A stretch of 64,000 bases of DNA, taken from Prevotella sp. E9-3 (GTDB lineage Bacteria > Bacteroidota > Bacteroidia > Bacteroidales > Bacteroidaceae). Numbering within the stretch: position 1 is the first letter of the stretch; every line of letters starts with the position of its first letter. The notes under the pieces are model-generated. The model saw only the letters and a list, made by a program, of their open reading frames with translations, was not told the origin of the DNA and ran no database searches. Of this stretch, positions 42,406-51,286 are shown piece after piece. The translations under genes and the position numbers were made by a program. The stretch covers positions 1,860,001 through 1,924,000 of the forward strand of contig NZ_CP091786.1 in NCBI RefSeq assembly GCF_022024015.1, read 5' to 3'.

Positions 42406-43712
42406 GAATCCAAGTGAAAATCATATATGAGATTTTCCTCATCTATTAATACAAATTGTTTCTTTCCTTGAATTTCGTCTTTTGGATTTTCCCAAATAAT
42501 CTTTTTGAAATGCAGCGTATCGTCTTTTACTTTAGGCGTGCGCAGTAAACAGTTTTCAAAATAATAAGCAAAATTTACTGAATCTGCAGCTAATTGTTGC
42601 CCCATAAGTTCATCATCAGCATAGCCAGTAAGAATACAATTAGTACACTTGAGCGTTTCAAGCGGATAATTATATCCGTTATATTTGTTGTAGAAACGGA
42701 GTCCTACCCCCCTATCGGCTGCGAAGGGATAAAACTGAGCAATAGTGCACCCATCAAGTAATACTGCTCCACCGTAAGCCAACACACAATCACCTAAAGT
42801 ATTAGAAATCTGACAGTCCTTTAATCCCACATAAGAATTATAAACTTCCAATCCATTTCCCTTACAATTATGGATGATACATTTTTCCATATAAATGCGT
42901 TGATTGCTTGACGACAATAAGGCGGAATCGCAGACTATACCGTTCATAGCATTTCTCAATTCTGTACACTTTAACTGATTGTCCGCTGATGAACCATAGA
43001 AATGAATTCCTTTCCACTGACCACTTATACGATCGTAGGGCAAATAATCAAACATATGGTCTAAACGATCGCCACGAAATGTCACACTATCCGTTTGCAA
43101 TTTTCCATACACTTCGACACCTGCTTTATCGTGGAAATATAGAGTCGTATTCTGTATAATGAGCTTAGCGTTTTTTTCGACCTTGATACCACCATAAACG
43201 ACAATAGGTCTTTTTGATTGGATTATGCTATCATGACTCACTACAATATCTCTCAGCATCACCGCATCCCACGCACAACCGTTGAGTACTACATTCTGCT
43301 CTACCCCACTTTCTAATGTAAACACCAGATGGTCAGTAATAATTCTAGCGATATCACTATCTCCTAACGGAGCAGTCTGTTCAATAAATATACGAATGCT
43401 ATCACCTTTTCTAACTTCAAGGTCATTTGTTACGGAGCCTAAAGAATTATCCAAATAACTACCATCTACATTTACACGAAAACCCGTCTGATTACCATGT
43501 TTCAATCGAACAGATGAAATACGCAGACCATCAGATGCATTATTATATGCCCAAAGTGTATATGTTGAAGACCCCACAGTGGAAAACACTGTATCCATTA
43601 TTACAGTGTCTTCTGAAAATGTTAGTTTTGCGGAAGGATTCGTTGTGAAGGAATCATTGTCCGAACATGCTAACAATAGAGTCGTTATAAGGAAATAGTA
43701 AATCCGTTTCAT
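42369..43712 (-). CDS. Surface lipoprotein with right-handed parallel beta-helix
   Basis: 447 residues. Lipoprotein signal peptide with lipobox LLAC (Cys16). Residues about 25-150 are beta-rich, with a VVLNGCAWDAV stretch. Residues about 160-370 show the short repeating strands of a right-handed beta-helix (CIIHNCKGNGLEVYNSY, CQISNTLGDCVLAYGG, CTIAQFYPF), with many Cys and Asn at turn positions. Such proteins bind or cleave polysaccharides or act as surface scaffolds. No catalytic triad could be assigned. The start codon lies in the loop of a 13-bp hairpin (43697-43735). The gene is separated from rubrerythrin by 84 bp. Function unknown. Confidence 0.75.
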   Translation of the reverse strand: MKRIYYFLITTLLLACSDNDSFTTNPSAKLTFSEDTVIMDTVFSTVGSSTYTLWAYNNASDGLRISSVRLKHGNQTGFRVNVDGSYLDNSLGSVTNDLEVRKGDSIRIFIEQTAPLGDSDIARIITDHLVFTLESGVEQNVVLNGCAWDAVMLRDIVVSHDSIIQSKRPIVVYGGIKVEKNAKLIIQNTTLYFHDKAGVEVYGKLQTDSVTFRGDRLDHMFDYLPYDRISGQWKGIHFYGSSADNQLKCTELRNAMNGIVCDSALLSSSNQRIYMEKCIIHNCKGNGLEVYNSYVGLKDCQISNTLGDCVLAYGGAVLLDGCTIAQFYPFAADRGVGLRFYNKYNGYNYPLETLKCTNCILTGYADDELMGQQLAADSVNFAYYFENCLLRTPKVKDDTLHFKKIIWENPKDEIQGKKQFVLIDEENLIYDFHLDSLSTAKGLGCYR

Positions 43713-43735
43713 CGTAATGATAAAACGGATTTACT
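43697..43735 (-). promoter_or_regulatory. 13-bp hairpin enclosing the beta-helix lipoprotein start codon
   Basis: On the minus strand AGTAAATCCGTTT (43735-43723) pairs perfectly with AAACGGATTTACT (43709-43697). The 13-nt loop ends with the ATG (43712-43710). No T-run follows, so it is unlikely to be a terminator. Confidence 0.6.
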
Positions 43736-43796
43736 CTCTAATTATTGTGTATTCCAACCATGTTTCTTATTATCATAGTTGGGAAACTCTAGATTC

Positions 43797-44357
43797 TTAC
43801 TTGCCAAAATAACGCTTCAGCAATCCTGCGAATCCAGCACCATGACGAGCCTCGTCTTTAGCTGCTTCGTGAACCATGTCGTGAATAGCATCAAAGCCCA
43901 TAGCCTTAGCTTGTTTGGCCAGTTCAAACTTATCAGCGCAAGCACCTTCTTCAGCAGCAGCACGTTTCTCCAGATTGGTCTTAGTATCGAAAACGACCTC
44001 ACCAAGCAGTTCAGCAAACTGAGCAGCATGCTTAGCCTCTTCAAGAGCATAACGGTTGAATGCTTCAGCGATTTCAGGATATCCCTCGCGATCGGCCTGA
44101 CGAGCCATCGCAATATACATACCTACTTCACCGCACTCACCATTATAATTATTACGCAGTTCCTGAATCATTTCTTCAGGTACGCCTTCAATCTTTCCAT
44201 CGCCTAAACGATGAACAGTTGCGTATGTAACATCACCTGCTTGTTCCTTTAGTTCTGAGAACTTTGAGGCTGGAGCTTTACAAATTGGACACTTTTCAGG
44301 AGCTGCATCACCTTCATACACGTAGCCACAAACAGCACAAATAAACTTCTTTTTCAT
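43797..44357 (-). CDS. rbr: Reverse rubrerythrin (N-terminal rubredoxin domain plus di-iron domain)
   Basis: 186 residues from the ATG at 44357; an upstream in-frame TTG is not needed. The rubredoxin-type iron site comes first: [10 protein letters not shown] and CPICKAP (about 6-28). The ferritin-like di-iron domain follows (about 55-185) with ExxH-type ligands ([34 protein letters not shown]). This is the reversed order of classical rubrerythrin. Such proteins reduce H2O2 and O2 with NAD(P)H-derived electrons in anaerobes. It has its own strong promoter at 44403-44434. It fits the anaerobic, oxygen-defence theme together with the hemerythrin regulator. Confidence 0.92.
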   Translation of the reverse strand: MKKKFICAVCGYVYEGDAAPEKCPICKAPASKFSELKEQAGDVTYATVHRLGDGKIEGVPEEMIQELRNNYNGECGEVGMYIAMARQADREGYPEIAEAFNRYALEEAKHAAQFAELLGEVVFDTKTNLEKRAAAEEGACADKFELAKQAKAMGFDAIHDMVHEAAKDEARHGAGFAGLLKRYFGK

Positions 44358-44402
44358 AATTCTCAATTGTATTTTATTTAGTTATAAGGTAATTAGTTTT
44401 TG

Positions 44403-44434
44403 CAAATATAATGAGAAAAATGAATTTGCCCAAA
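44403..44434 (-). promoter_or_regulatory. Promoter of the reverse rubrerythrin gene
   Basis: On the minus strand TTTG (44434-44431), 20 bp, TATATTTG (44410-44403): full consensus match, about 45 bp before the ATG. Confidence 0.7.
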
Positions 44435-44524
44435 TAATTTACCTTATTTATTATTTATTTATATGAAGTCCATATAACTGTTTAAATTCGCTTTTACAAT
44501 AAAATTCTACCTATCTATTGAAGA

Positions 44525-46951
44525 TTATACAACATTGAATTTTGCAAATTTCAATAATAGCTGCTTGACTCCTGCATTGCGGAATTCCACAGTTGCTTTC
44601 TCGTTTTCGCCAGAGCCTTCTACTTTCAAAACTTTTCCTATACCAAAACGCTGATGTTCTATGGTCATTCCTTCGCGAAGAGAAATGGGTGAATTAGACA
44701 AGTTATTTGTTTGAGAATAGGCAGATGGTTGAGTCACTGCTTTTGATACAGGTTTGAATCTTCCGCCAGATGCTTGGTTTAGCTTTTGCCTGAATGAGCT
44801 ACTAAATGGATCAACAGGAGTTTCTTCCTTTCGAGGTGGAACTTCACGTGGTAATGGATCTGCTCTGAATTGTGAAGATACAGGGCGTGGATTCTGCATC
44901 CATGCACTATTACTATGTGACGAACGTTGGTTCCATGGAAGCTGACTATCGCCAAAGTCATCATTCCTGTAGGATTTATTATCGCTAACAACATGAAGCA
45001 GACGAGCATCTATATCACGAATGAATCTCGATGGTGTATCATACTCCATACGGCCATATCGGAAACGATTCTGCGCACAAGTAAGTATGCAATGCTTCTC
45101 AGCACGAGTAATGGCGACATAAAGTAATCTGCGTTCCTCTTCCAATTCACGCAGCGAATTTATACACATCGGCGATGGGAATATATTCTCTTCAAGTCCA
45201 ACAACAAATACTGTAGGAAATTCAAGTCCCTTAGCGCTATGAATCGTCATGAGCGATACTTTAGGCTGATTTTCAGCATCATCGCTATCCAAATCAGTAA
45301 GTAACGCAACCTCTTGGAGGAAATTGCCCAAATAGATTTGTTCCCCCATATCCTCTTCTTTTCTACTCTCTACAAAATCTTGCATTCCACCTAAGAATTC
45401 TTCAAGATTCTCCTGACGGGATATGTCTTCAGGATTTCTGCTACTATATATATCCTTTGAAATACCACTTTCCATCACGATAGAGTGCCCCAACTGGTAA
45501 GCATCCTCCTTATCGACCCGCATTCGCCAATTTTCAATAAGTTGACGAAAAGCTTCGATTTTTCCGGCTGTAGATTTTGCCATCTCGAGATGAAACAATA
45601 CTGGCTGAGAGATAACTTGCCATAACGATACCCCATAAGCAGTAGCGGTATTCACTATTTTAGCCAAAGAAGTATCACCTATGCCACGAGTAGGATAGTT
45701 GATGATTCGTTTCAAAGCCTCTTCATCGTTAGGATTTGTAACTACACGATAATAGGCAATCACATCTTTAATTTCTTTTCGTTGATAGAATGACATTCCG
45801 CCAAAGATGCGATATGGTATATTCATTTTTCGCATCTGTTCCTCAAAAGAACGACTCTGCGAATTAGTTCGGTAAAGAATAGCAAAATCGTTATATTGAG
45901 CCTGTTCCATTCGTTTTATCCTAAGAATGTCATTACAAACGATAATTGCTTCCTCCTTATCGCTATAAGCTGGTTTCAGAGTAAGACGATCACCTTCGTC
46001 GTTCTTACTAAACACATCTTTTGGAATCTGTCGCTCGTTCTTCTTAATCAAGCTGTTGGCGGCTTCCACAATGAGTTGAGTAGAACGATAATTCTGCTCA
46101 AGTTTGAACAGTCGGGTATTGTCATATGCTTTCTGGAAATTCAGAATGTTATCGATATTGGCCCCACGAAAACTATAAATACTCTGTGCATCATCGCCTA
46201 CTACACATACGCGCTGACGTTCTTTAGTCAATTGGAACAATATTTCCTGTTGTACGTGATTAGTATCCTGATACTCATCAACAAGAATATAATTATACTT
46301 CTCAACATACCTTCTTCTCACTTCTTCGTGATGAGCGAACAACAGATAGGTTTGAACCAACAGGTCGTCAAAGTCCATCGCATTAGCCTGACGACAACGT
46401 TCTATATAGCGGCTGTACACTTCGACAACTTTTGTTCGTTTGGGATTGAACAACGAGCTGTTTACGAATTGCTGTGGAAGAATCAAGTGGTTCTTTGCCA
46501 TCGATATCTGATCGGCAACAGAGGATGGCTTATACTCTTTTTCATCCAGGCCTAACTCCTTACATATACTCTTTACTAAAGAACGGGCATCCGTCTGATC
46601 ATAGATGGTGAAATTTGATGAAAAACCAATCTTCTCTGATTCAACTCTCAATATATGAGCAAAAACAGAGTGAAATGTGCCCATTTGCAGATATCGAGCC
46701 GTTTCTTCTCCAACTAACCGACCTATACGTTCTTTCATTTCACGAGCGGCTTTATTGGTAAAAGTCAGGGCAAGAATATTCCAAGGGTTCAACCCCTTTG
46801 ACTGAAGCAGATAGGCAATTTTATAGGTCAATACACGAGTCTTTCCCGAGCCTGCACCAGCAATAACTAATGAGGCTCCTTCACAGTATTCTACAGCCTC
46901 GCGTTGGCTTTCGTTTAGTTGGTTTAATAATTGATGGGCTTGTTCGTTCAT
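44525..46951 (-). CDS. UvrD/PcrA-type ATP-dependent DNA helicase
   Basis: 808 residues. A superfamily 1A helicase with Walker A AGAGSGKTRVL (about 31-41), motif II VDEYQDTNH, motif III VGDDAQSIYSFRGA, motif IV EQNYRST and motif VI YVAITRAEK. A disordered, Ser/Pro-rich stretch (about 665-750) leads to a C-terminal Tudor-like domain (HQRFGIGKVLKVEG), as in PcrA/UvrD, where it contacts RNA polymerase. It unwinds DNA in repair and removes RecA or stalled polymerase. The ATG start begins MNEQAHQLLNQLNESQREAV. No clear -7 box is seen in the 116-bp gap upstream. PcrA versus UvrD naming is arbitrary here. Confidence 0.94.
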   Translation of the reverse strand: MNEQAHQLLNQLNESQREAVEYCEGASLVIAGAGSGKTRVLTYKIAYLLQSKGLNPWNILALTFTNKAAREMKERIGRLVGEETARYLQMGTFHSVFAHILRVESEKIGFSSNFTIYDQTDARSLVKSICKELGLDEKEYKPSSVADQISMAKNHLILPQQFVNSSLFNPKRTKVVEVYSRYIERCRQANAMDFDDLLVQTYLLFAHHEEVRRRYVEKYNYILVDEYQDTNHVQQEILFQLTKERQRVCVVGDDAQSIYSFRGANIDNILNFQKAYDNTRLFKLEQNYRSTQLIVEAANSLIKKNERQIPKDVFSKNDEGDRLTLKPAYSDKEEAIIVCNDILRIKRMEQAQYNDFAILYRTNSQSRSFEEQMRKMNIPYRIFGGMSFYQRKEIKDVIAYYRVVTNPNDEEALKRIINYPTRGIGDTSLAKIVNTATAYGVSLWQVISQPVLFHLEMAKSTAGKIEAFRQLIENWRMRVDKEDAYQLGHSIVMESGISKDIYSSRNPEDISRQENLEEFLGGMQDFVESRKEEDMGEQIYLGNFLQEVALLTDLDSDDAENQPKVSLMTIHSAKGLEFPTVFVVGLEENIFPSPMCINSLRELEEERRLLYVAITRAEKHCILTCAQNRFRYGRMEYDTPSRFIRDIDARLLHVVSDNKSYRNDDFGDSQLPWNQRSSHSNSAWMQNPRPVSSQFRADPLPREVPPRKEETPVDPFSSSFRQKLNQASGGRFKPVSKAVTQPSAYSQTNNLSNSPISLREGMTIEHQRFGIGKVLKVEGSGENEKATVEFRNAGVKQLLLKFAKFNVV

Positions 46952-47067
46952 ACAATGGAAAAAAGAAGAATCTTTTTTAATATCGATATTGTCTAACCTC
47001 AGGAAGTTCTTTATTTTAAGGATGAACTTACTCTATCAGAAAAAAAGTTCCTTAAATAGTGAGGATA

Positions 47068-47751
47068 TTATGATATGAAATGAGAGATGATGAACCACAC
47101 AATCGGAATACAAAGTGCTGGCAACAGATTGAGTGTTTTACAATCTTTGATACGCAACAATGACAGACCACTACCTGTAATCATCAGTCCACCGATAATC
47201 AACAACTCTGCCATTAAGGATTCACTCACTGCCTGACTTGAAATATGGGCTACCAGCCAAAACATTCCCTGCCAAAGGAACAATACAGGTGCAGCCAAAA
47301 TCATACCGATACCATAGGTAGAGGCGAATATTGTACTGGAAACGAAATCGAGCGTTGCGTTTGTAAACAGAAAAGTGTGGTCGCCCTTCAGAGCTGAGAT
47401 CACAGGTCCCAGCATTGATAGCGGTCCTATACAATAAAGAAGGATGGCCGTTGATAATCCATCGGCCAATCCTTTCTTAGCACTTCGTTGCTCTACGAGT
47501 CTGTGAAAATGTCCATCGATGTCTAGTTTTGTTCCCACTAATGTACCAATGGCCAGTGAAACTATAAACAAAACTGGATATTCGCTTTTGCTGAGATTCT
47601 GAATTGTTGCATTCAATCCGATTCCTAGCGAAGCCAAACCTAATGCATCATACAGTCCATTCTTATATTTTTCTTTAATACCCTTACTTAATATCGCACC
47701 CAGTATGCTACCGGCAATAATGGTACAAGTATTGACAATTGTTCCTATCAC
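47068..47751 (-). CDS. DUF554 family membrane protein
   Basis: 227 residues, strongly hydrophobic with about 6-7 membrane segments. The N-terminus MIGTIVNTCTIIAGSILG, then GLASLGIGLNA and YCIGPLSMLGP, match the DUF554 (YdfK/YqgA-like) family of inner-membrane proteins, whose transport or other function is not established. It lies 61 bp downstream of rho and 116 bp upstream of the helicase gene, all in the same direction. The neighbours give no functional hint. Family assignment is fairly sure; function is unknown. Confidence 0.8.
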   Translation of the reverse strand: MIGTIVNTCTIIAGSILGAILSKGIKEKYKNGLYDALGLASLGIGLNATIQNLSKSEYPVLFIVSLAIGTLVGTKLDIDGHFHRLVEQRSAKKGLADGLSTAILLYCIGPLSMLGPVISALKGDHTFLFTNATLDFVSSTIFASTYGIGMILAAPVLFLWQGMFWLVAHISSQAVSESLMAELLIIGGLMITGSGLSLLRIKDCKTLNLLPALCIPIVWFIISHFIS

Positions 47752-47812
47752 AATAATGATATATTAAGCGTTATCCGATATCATAGCATTTAACCGTCAA
47801 GGGAAAAACTAC

Positions 47813-49726
47813 TTATCCATTCATTGAAAGCAGGAATTCCTCATTGTTGCGCGACTGTACCAATCTATCGCGAACCGTATTCATAGCTTCAATAGGATTC
47901 ATCTCGGCAATGAACTTTCTGATGATCCACATACGGTTGAGTGTAGTAGCACTCTGCAGCAGATCGTCACGACGCGTACTCGACTGTACAAGATCAATAG
48001 CGGGGAATACTCGTTTATTAGACAGAGAACGTGAGAGCTGGATTTCAGAGTTACCTGTACCCTTGAATTCCTCAAAGATTACCTCATCCATCTTTGAACC
48101 AGTATCTACCAAAGCTGTAGCAATGATAGTGAGTGAGCCGCCACCTTCAATCTTTCGTGCAGCACCGAAGAAGCGCTTAGGCTTTTGCAGGGCATTAGCA
48201 TCAACGCCACCAGTAAGAACCTTTCCGCTAGCAGGAGAAACAGTATTGTAGGCACGGGCCAATCGAGTAATAGAATCAAGAAAAATTACCACATCATGGC
48301 CACACTCTACCATTCGTTTTGCTTTTTCCAGCACAATGCCTGCAATCTTCACATGACGATCTGAAGGCTCGTCAAAGGTTGAGGCTATCACTTCTGCATT
48401 CACAGTACGACTCATGTCTGTCACCTCCTCAGGACGTTCGTCGATGAGCAGCATCATGATGTATGCTTCTGGATGGTTAGCCGCAATAGCATTGGCAATA
48501 TCTTTCATCAAGATTGTCTTACCAGTCTTTGGCTGAGCTACAATTAGTGCACGCTGACCTTTACCTATAGGTGAAAAAAGGTCAACAATACGAGTAGAGG
48601 GATTGGTGGTTGAAGGATCGCCACACAACACGAATTTCTCTTCCGGAAAGAGAGGAGTAAGGTGTTCGAACGAAACACGATCACGCACTTCAGAAGGATT
48701 GCGCCCGTTAATCATGTTAACAGACGACATAGCAAAATATTTCTCACCATCGTGTGGAGGACGAACGGTACAATCTACTACATCACCTGTTTTCAAACCA
48801 TATTTCTTAATCTGCTGTGGAGCCACATAGATATCATCGGGCGAAGACAGATAATTATAGTCACTGGAGCGAAGGAAGCCATAACCATCCTGCAGAATCT
48901 CCAAAACGCCATTTCCAGTGATAAAGTCCTCAAAGTCGTAGGCATTGTTTTGAGCAGCAACAATCGGAGTGTTTACGGGCTGGTATGCCTGTTCAGAATG
49001 CTGTATAACGGGGCGGTCGAAAATATCGAGGGTAGGAATAGCAGCCTGATCTTCTATAGGAAGGTCGATAATAGGAATAAAATCAGTACCATCACCTGGA
49101 TCTCCTGCCCATACGCCGTCAGGATTAGCTTCGAAGTCAATTTCTTCTTCAATTGGTGCTGAAACCTGATATTGAGACATCTTCTCCTGCAATTGTTCCA
49201 GCATCTCAGAATTGGCCTGTTCATCTGAAGTCGGAAGTTCGAAATTCTCTTCTGCTTCAGGAATTACAGAATCAAGAGATACTTCTTCTACTGCTGGTTT
49301 GCTTTCACTTTCTGCATTCTTCATAGCTTCAGCTTCGGCGATTGCTGCCAGTTCGGCCTTTGATTTTCTACCGCGATGTTTAGGTAACGCAGGCGCGGGT
49401 TCAACAGTCTCGTTAGTTTCTACCGCTACTGGATTATCGCTAAAGAGTGATGGCTGTTCTATTTTATCGTTAGAAGTCTTAGAATCAAGATTCTCTCCTG
49501 ACTTTCCATTAACACTATATACTTTGTCTGTATCTTTCTTAGCTATTCTGGTGCGTTTACGCTTGATGGCTGATGAGCCTGATGCACTGTCAATGGCAGC
49601 TTGATCCAGAATTGCATAAACAACTTTTTCAAGTTCGTCATCCTGAGACACTTCAACACCCAATTCGGCTGCAACACTTAGCAGCTGGGCAGGTTCCATC
49701 TGTTCTAATTGTTCTTTTGTATACAT
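47813..49726 (-). CDS. rho: Transcription termination factor Rho with long disordered insertion
   Basis: 637 residues, against 419 in E. coli. Residues 1-45 form the N-terminal helical domain. Residues about 46-268 are a low-complexity, acidic and Ala/Glu/Ser-rich insertion with a basic [10 protein letters not shown] patch. The cold-shock RNA-binding domain starts near 271 ([16 protein letters not shown]). The RecA-like motor has Walker A AQPKTGKT (397-404), and [12 protein letters not shown] and the R-finger region follow. Rho is a hexameric RNA helicase that ends transcription. Insertions of this kind in Bacteroidetes Rho are reported to drive phase separation in B. thetaiotaomicron. A 127-nt leader with a hairpin (49817-49837) may allow autoregulation. 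Confidence 0.95.
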   Translation of the reverse strand: MYTKEQLEQMEPAQLLSVAAELGVEVSQDDELEKVVYAILDQAAIDSASGSSAIKRKRTRIAKKDTDKVYSVNGKSGENLDSKTSNDKIEQPSLFSDNPVAVETNETVEPAPALPKHRGRKSKAELAAIAEAEAMKNAESESKPAVEEVSLDSVIPEAEENFELPTSDEQANSEMLEQLQEKMSQYQVSAPIEEEIDFEANPDGVWAGDPGDGTDFIPIIDLPIEDQAAIPTLDIFDRPVIQHSEQAYQPVNTPIVAAQNNAYDFEDFITGNGVLEILQDGYGFLRSSDYNYLSSPDDIYVAPQQIKKYGLKTGDVVDCTVRPPHDGEKYFAMSSVNMINGRNPSEVRDRVSFEHLTPLFPEEKFVLCGDPSTTNPSTRIVDLFSPIGKGQRALIVAQPKTGKTILMKDIANAIAANHPEAYIMMLLIDERPEEVTDMSRTVNAEVIASTFDEPSDRHVKIAGIVLEKAKRMVECGHDVVIFLDSITRLARAYNTVSPASGKVLTGGVDANALQKPKRFFGAARKIEGGGSLTIIATALVDTGSKMDEVIFEEFKGTGNSEIQLSRSLSNKRVFPAIDLVQSSTRRDDLLQSATTLNRMWIIRKFIAEMNPIEAMNTVRDRLVQSRNNEEFLLSMNG

Positions 49727-49816
49727 AGTATAACTTAAAAGCTTAATTACTTTCGGATAAAAAATTATTATTGGTTGTCTGCTCTTAAAATTGCCATTCT
49801 AATTGACTGAGCAGCA

Positions 49817-49867
49817 CGTTTCCAAGAACAGGAAACGCTATTGAATATGTATTCGTATGCAAAGTTA
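49817..49867 (-). promoter_or_regulatory. rho promoter and leader hairpin
   Basis: On the minus strand the -7 box TAACTTTG lies at 49867-49860. The transcribed leader contains a 7-bp stem, CGTTTCC/GGAAACG (49837-49817) with a 7-nt loop. Confidence 0.5.
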
Positions 49868-49883
49868 CAATTTAATTTGAATA

Positions 49884-49941
49884 CAAAAAAATGAAGACGA
49901 AAGAAATCAACGCCAATTTACATTAATTAACTCTCGTCTTC
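49884..49941 (-). terminator. Terminator after the receiver-histidine kinase gene
   Basis: On the minus strand an 11-bp stem with one mismatch pairs 49941-49931 (GAAGACGAGAG) with 49903-49893, followed by a 7-T run. A small extra hairpin, CATTTCA/TGAAATG, lies at 49950-49966. Confidence 0.7.
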
Positions 49942-49982
49942 TGCCTAATCATTTCAAAGTGAAATGAAACAAATAATCAATG

Positions 49983-51113
49983 TCAACTGATTAATGGTAT
50001 AAGGACACTAAAGGTAGATCCTTCACCTAATGTAGATTCTACCATCACGTCGCCTCCTATCTTGCGTGAGAAATCGGCACACAACTGAAGTCCCAGTCCT
50101 GAACCTTCCTCACCACCTGTTCCATACGTTGTCTCACCTTTTCTAAATATATCCCCCAAACGCTCAGGCGCAATACCTACTCCGTGGTCTCTAATACTTA
50201 CTTTTGCAAATTTGCCTTCTTTACTCAGGGATATATCAATAGTTGATTCTTCTGGGCTAAACTTTATAGCGTTCGACATGAAGTTTCTGACAATCGTCTT
50301 CAGCATATCATTGTCGGCACGCACCTTCATAGGTGTTCCCTGATACTGAAGTTTTATCTTCTTGGTCATGGCAATCATTTCGAATATATCAACAACACCA
50401 GGAATAATATCGTTGAGATCCAAATCCTGCAACACTACGGTGAGCCTTCCTGTCTGACTCTTTGTCCACTTCAGCAAGTTATCCAACAAGTCGTGACATT
50501 CTTCCGATTCGCGATTGGCTTTGTCAAGCAGATCAAACAACTCAGGACCTAACTGATCACGCGAAACAGCAGACACCACAAGGTTGAGAACCATTCTGAT
50601 AGATGCCATTGGAGAGCGCAGATCATGAGCAATAACAGAATACATCTTATCACGGTTGCTAATAGTGGCACGCAACTCTTCGTTCTGTTTTTCAATCATT
50701 CGCTTGGCTGCTACCAATGCTATCTGGTGCATGACGCGCACTACAAGTTCTTCCTTATTAAATGGCTTTGTGAGGAAGTCATTTGCACCAACCTGGAATC
50801 CATGCACCAAATCGCTGGGATTATTTAGAGCGGTTAGGAAAATAATAGGAATTCCTGCTGTAGCAGGATCCTTTTTCAAGATAACAGCAGTATCAAAACC
50901 GCTAATATCTGGCATCATAACATCAAGAAGAATCAAATCTGGCTTTTCAGCTTTAGCCTGCTCTATACACATGTTACCGCAATTAGCAGTGCACACCTGA
51001 AACTTCTCGTTGGTAAGTAGAATTTTCAGAAGCAACACGTTACTAACAACGTCGTCAACAATCAATATTTTGTAGTCAGATCGGTTAATCTGAGATTCTA
51101 AGTTTTGTTCCAT
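49983..51113 (-). CDS. Soluble receiver-histidine kinase (response regulator domain first)
   Basis: 376 residues without membrane segments. The N-terminal receiver domain (about 14-130) has the acidic pair DD (20-21), phospho-acceptor Asp64 (LLDVMMPD) and Lys116 (FLTKPF). A helical linker leads to the HisKA domain with His163 (VIAHDLRSPM). The HATPase domain follows, with the N box (NFMSNAIKFSP), DHGVGI and GEEGSGLGL. Signals probably arrive through the receiver from another kinase, and this kinase then passes phosphate on. It has a near-perfect promoter and a terminator of its own, so it is monocistronic. No cognate regulator is next to it. Confidence 0.9.
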   Translation of the reverse strand: MEQNLESQINRSDYKILIVDDVVSNVLLLKILLTNEKFQVCTANCGNMCIEQAKAEKPDLILLDVMMPDISGFDTAVILKKDPATAGIPIIFLTALNNPSDLVHGFQVGANDFLTKPFNKEELVVRVMHQIALVAAKRMIEKQNEELRATISNRDKMYSVIAHDLRSPMASIRMVLNLVVSAVSRDQLGPELFDLLDKANRESEECHDLLDNLLKWTKSQTGRLTVVLQDLDLNDIIPGVVDIFEMIAMTKKIKLQYQGTPMKVRADNDMLKTIVRNFMSNAIKFSPEESTIDISLSKEGKFAKVSIRDHGVGIAPERLGDIFRKGETTYGTGGEEGSGLGLQLCADFSRKIGGDVMVESTLGEGSTFSVLIPLIS

Positions 51114-51154
51114 GTTAAGGACTTTACTTCATGGGGTTAGTCGATTATTAGCTG

Positions 51155-51186
51155 CAAAAATAGTGCAATTATTTGGATTCGCCAAA
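51155..51186 (-). promoter_or_regulatory. Promoter of the receiver-histidine kinase gene
   Basis: On the minus strand TTTG (51186-51183), 20 bp, TATTTTTG (51162-51155). About 42 bp before the ATG. Confidence 0.7.
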
Positions 51187-51286
51187 CAAATATTCATTTT
51201 TTATTATGAAATTGTAACAATTATTACCTTTTTCAGCCATTATGTATAATAAATGAGTGTTCTACAATACTTTCAACCATCATTCC

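Noticed and set aside
45896..46555. 219-codon open frame on the plus strand opposite the UvrD/PcrA gene
   Set aside because: It lies fully within a gene with all helicase motifs, and its product looks random.
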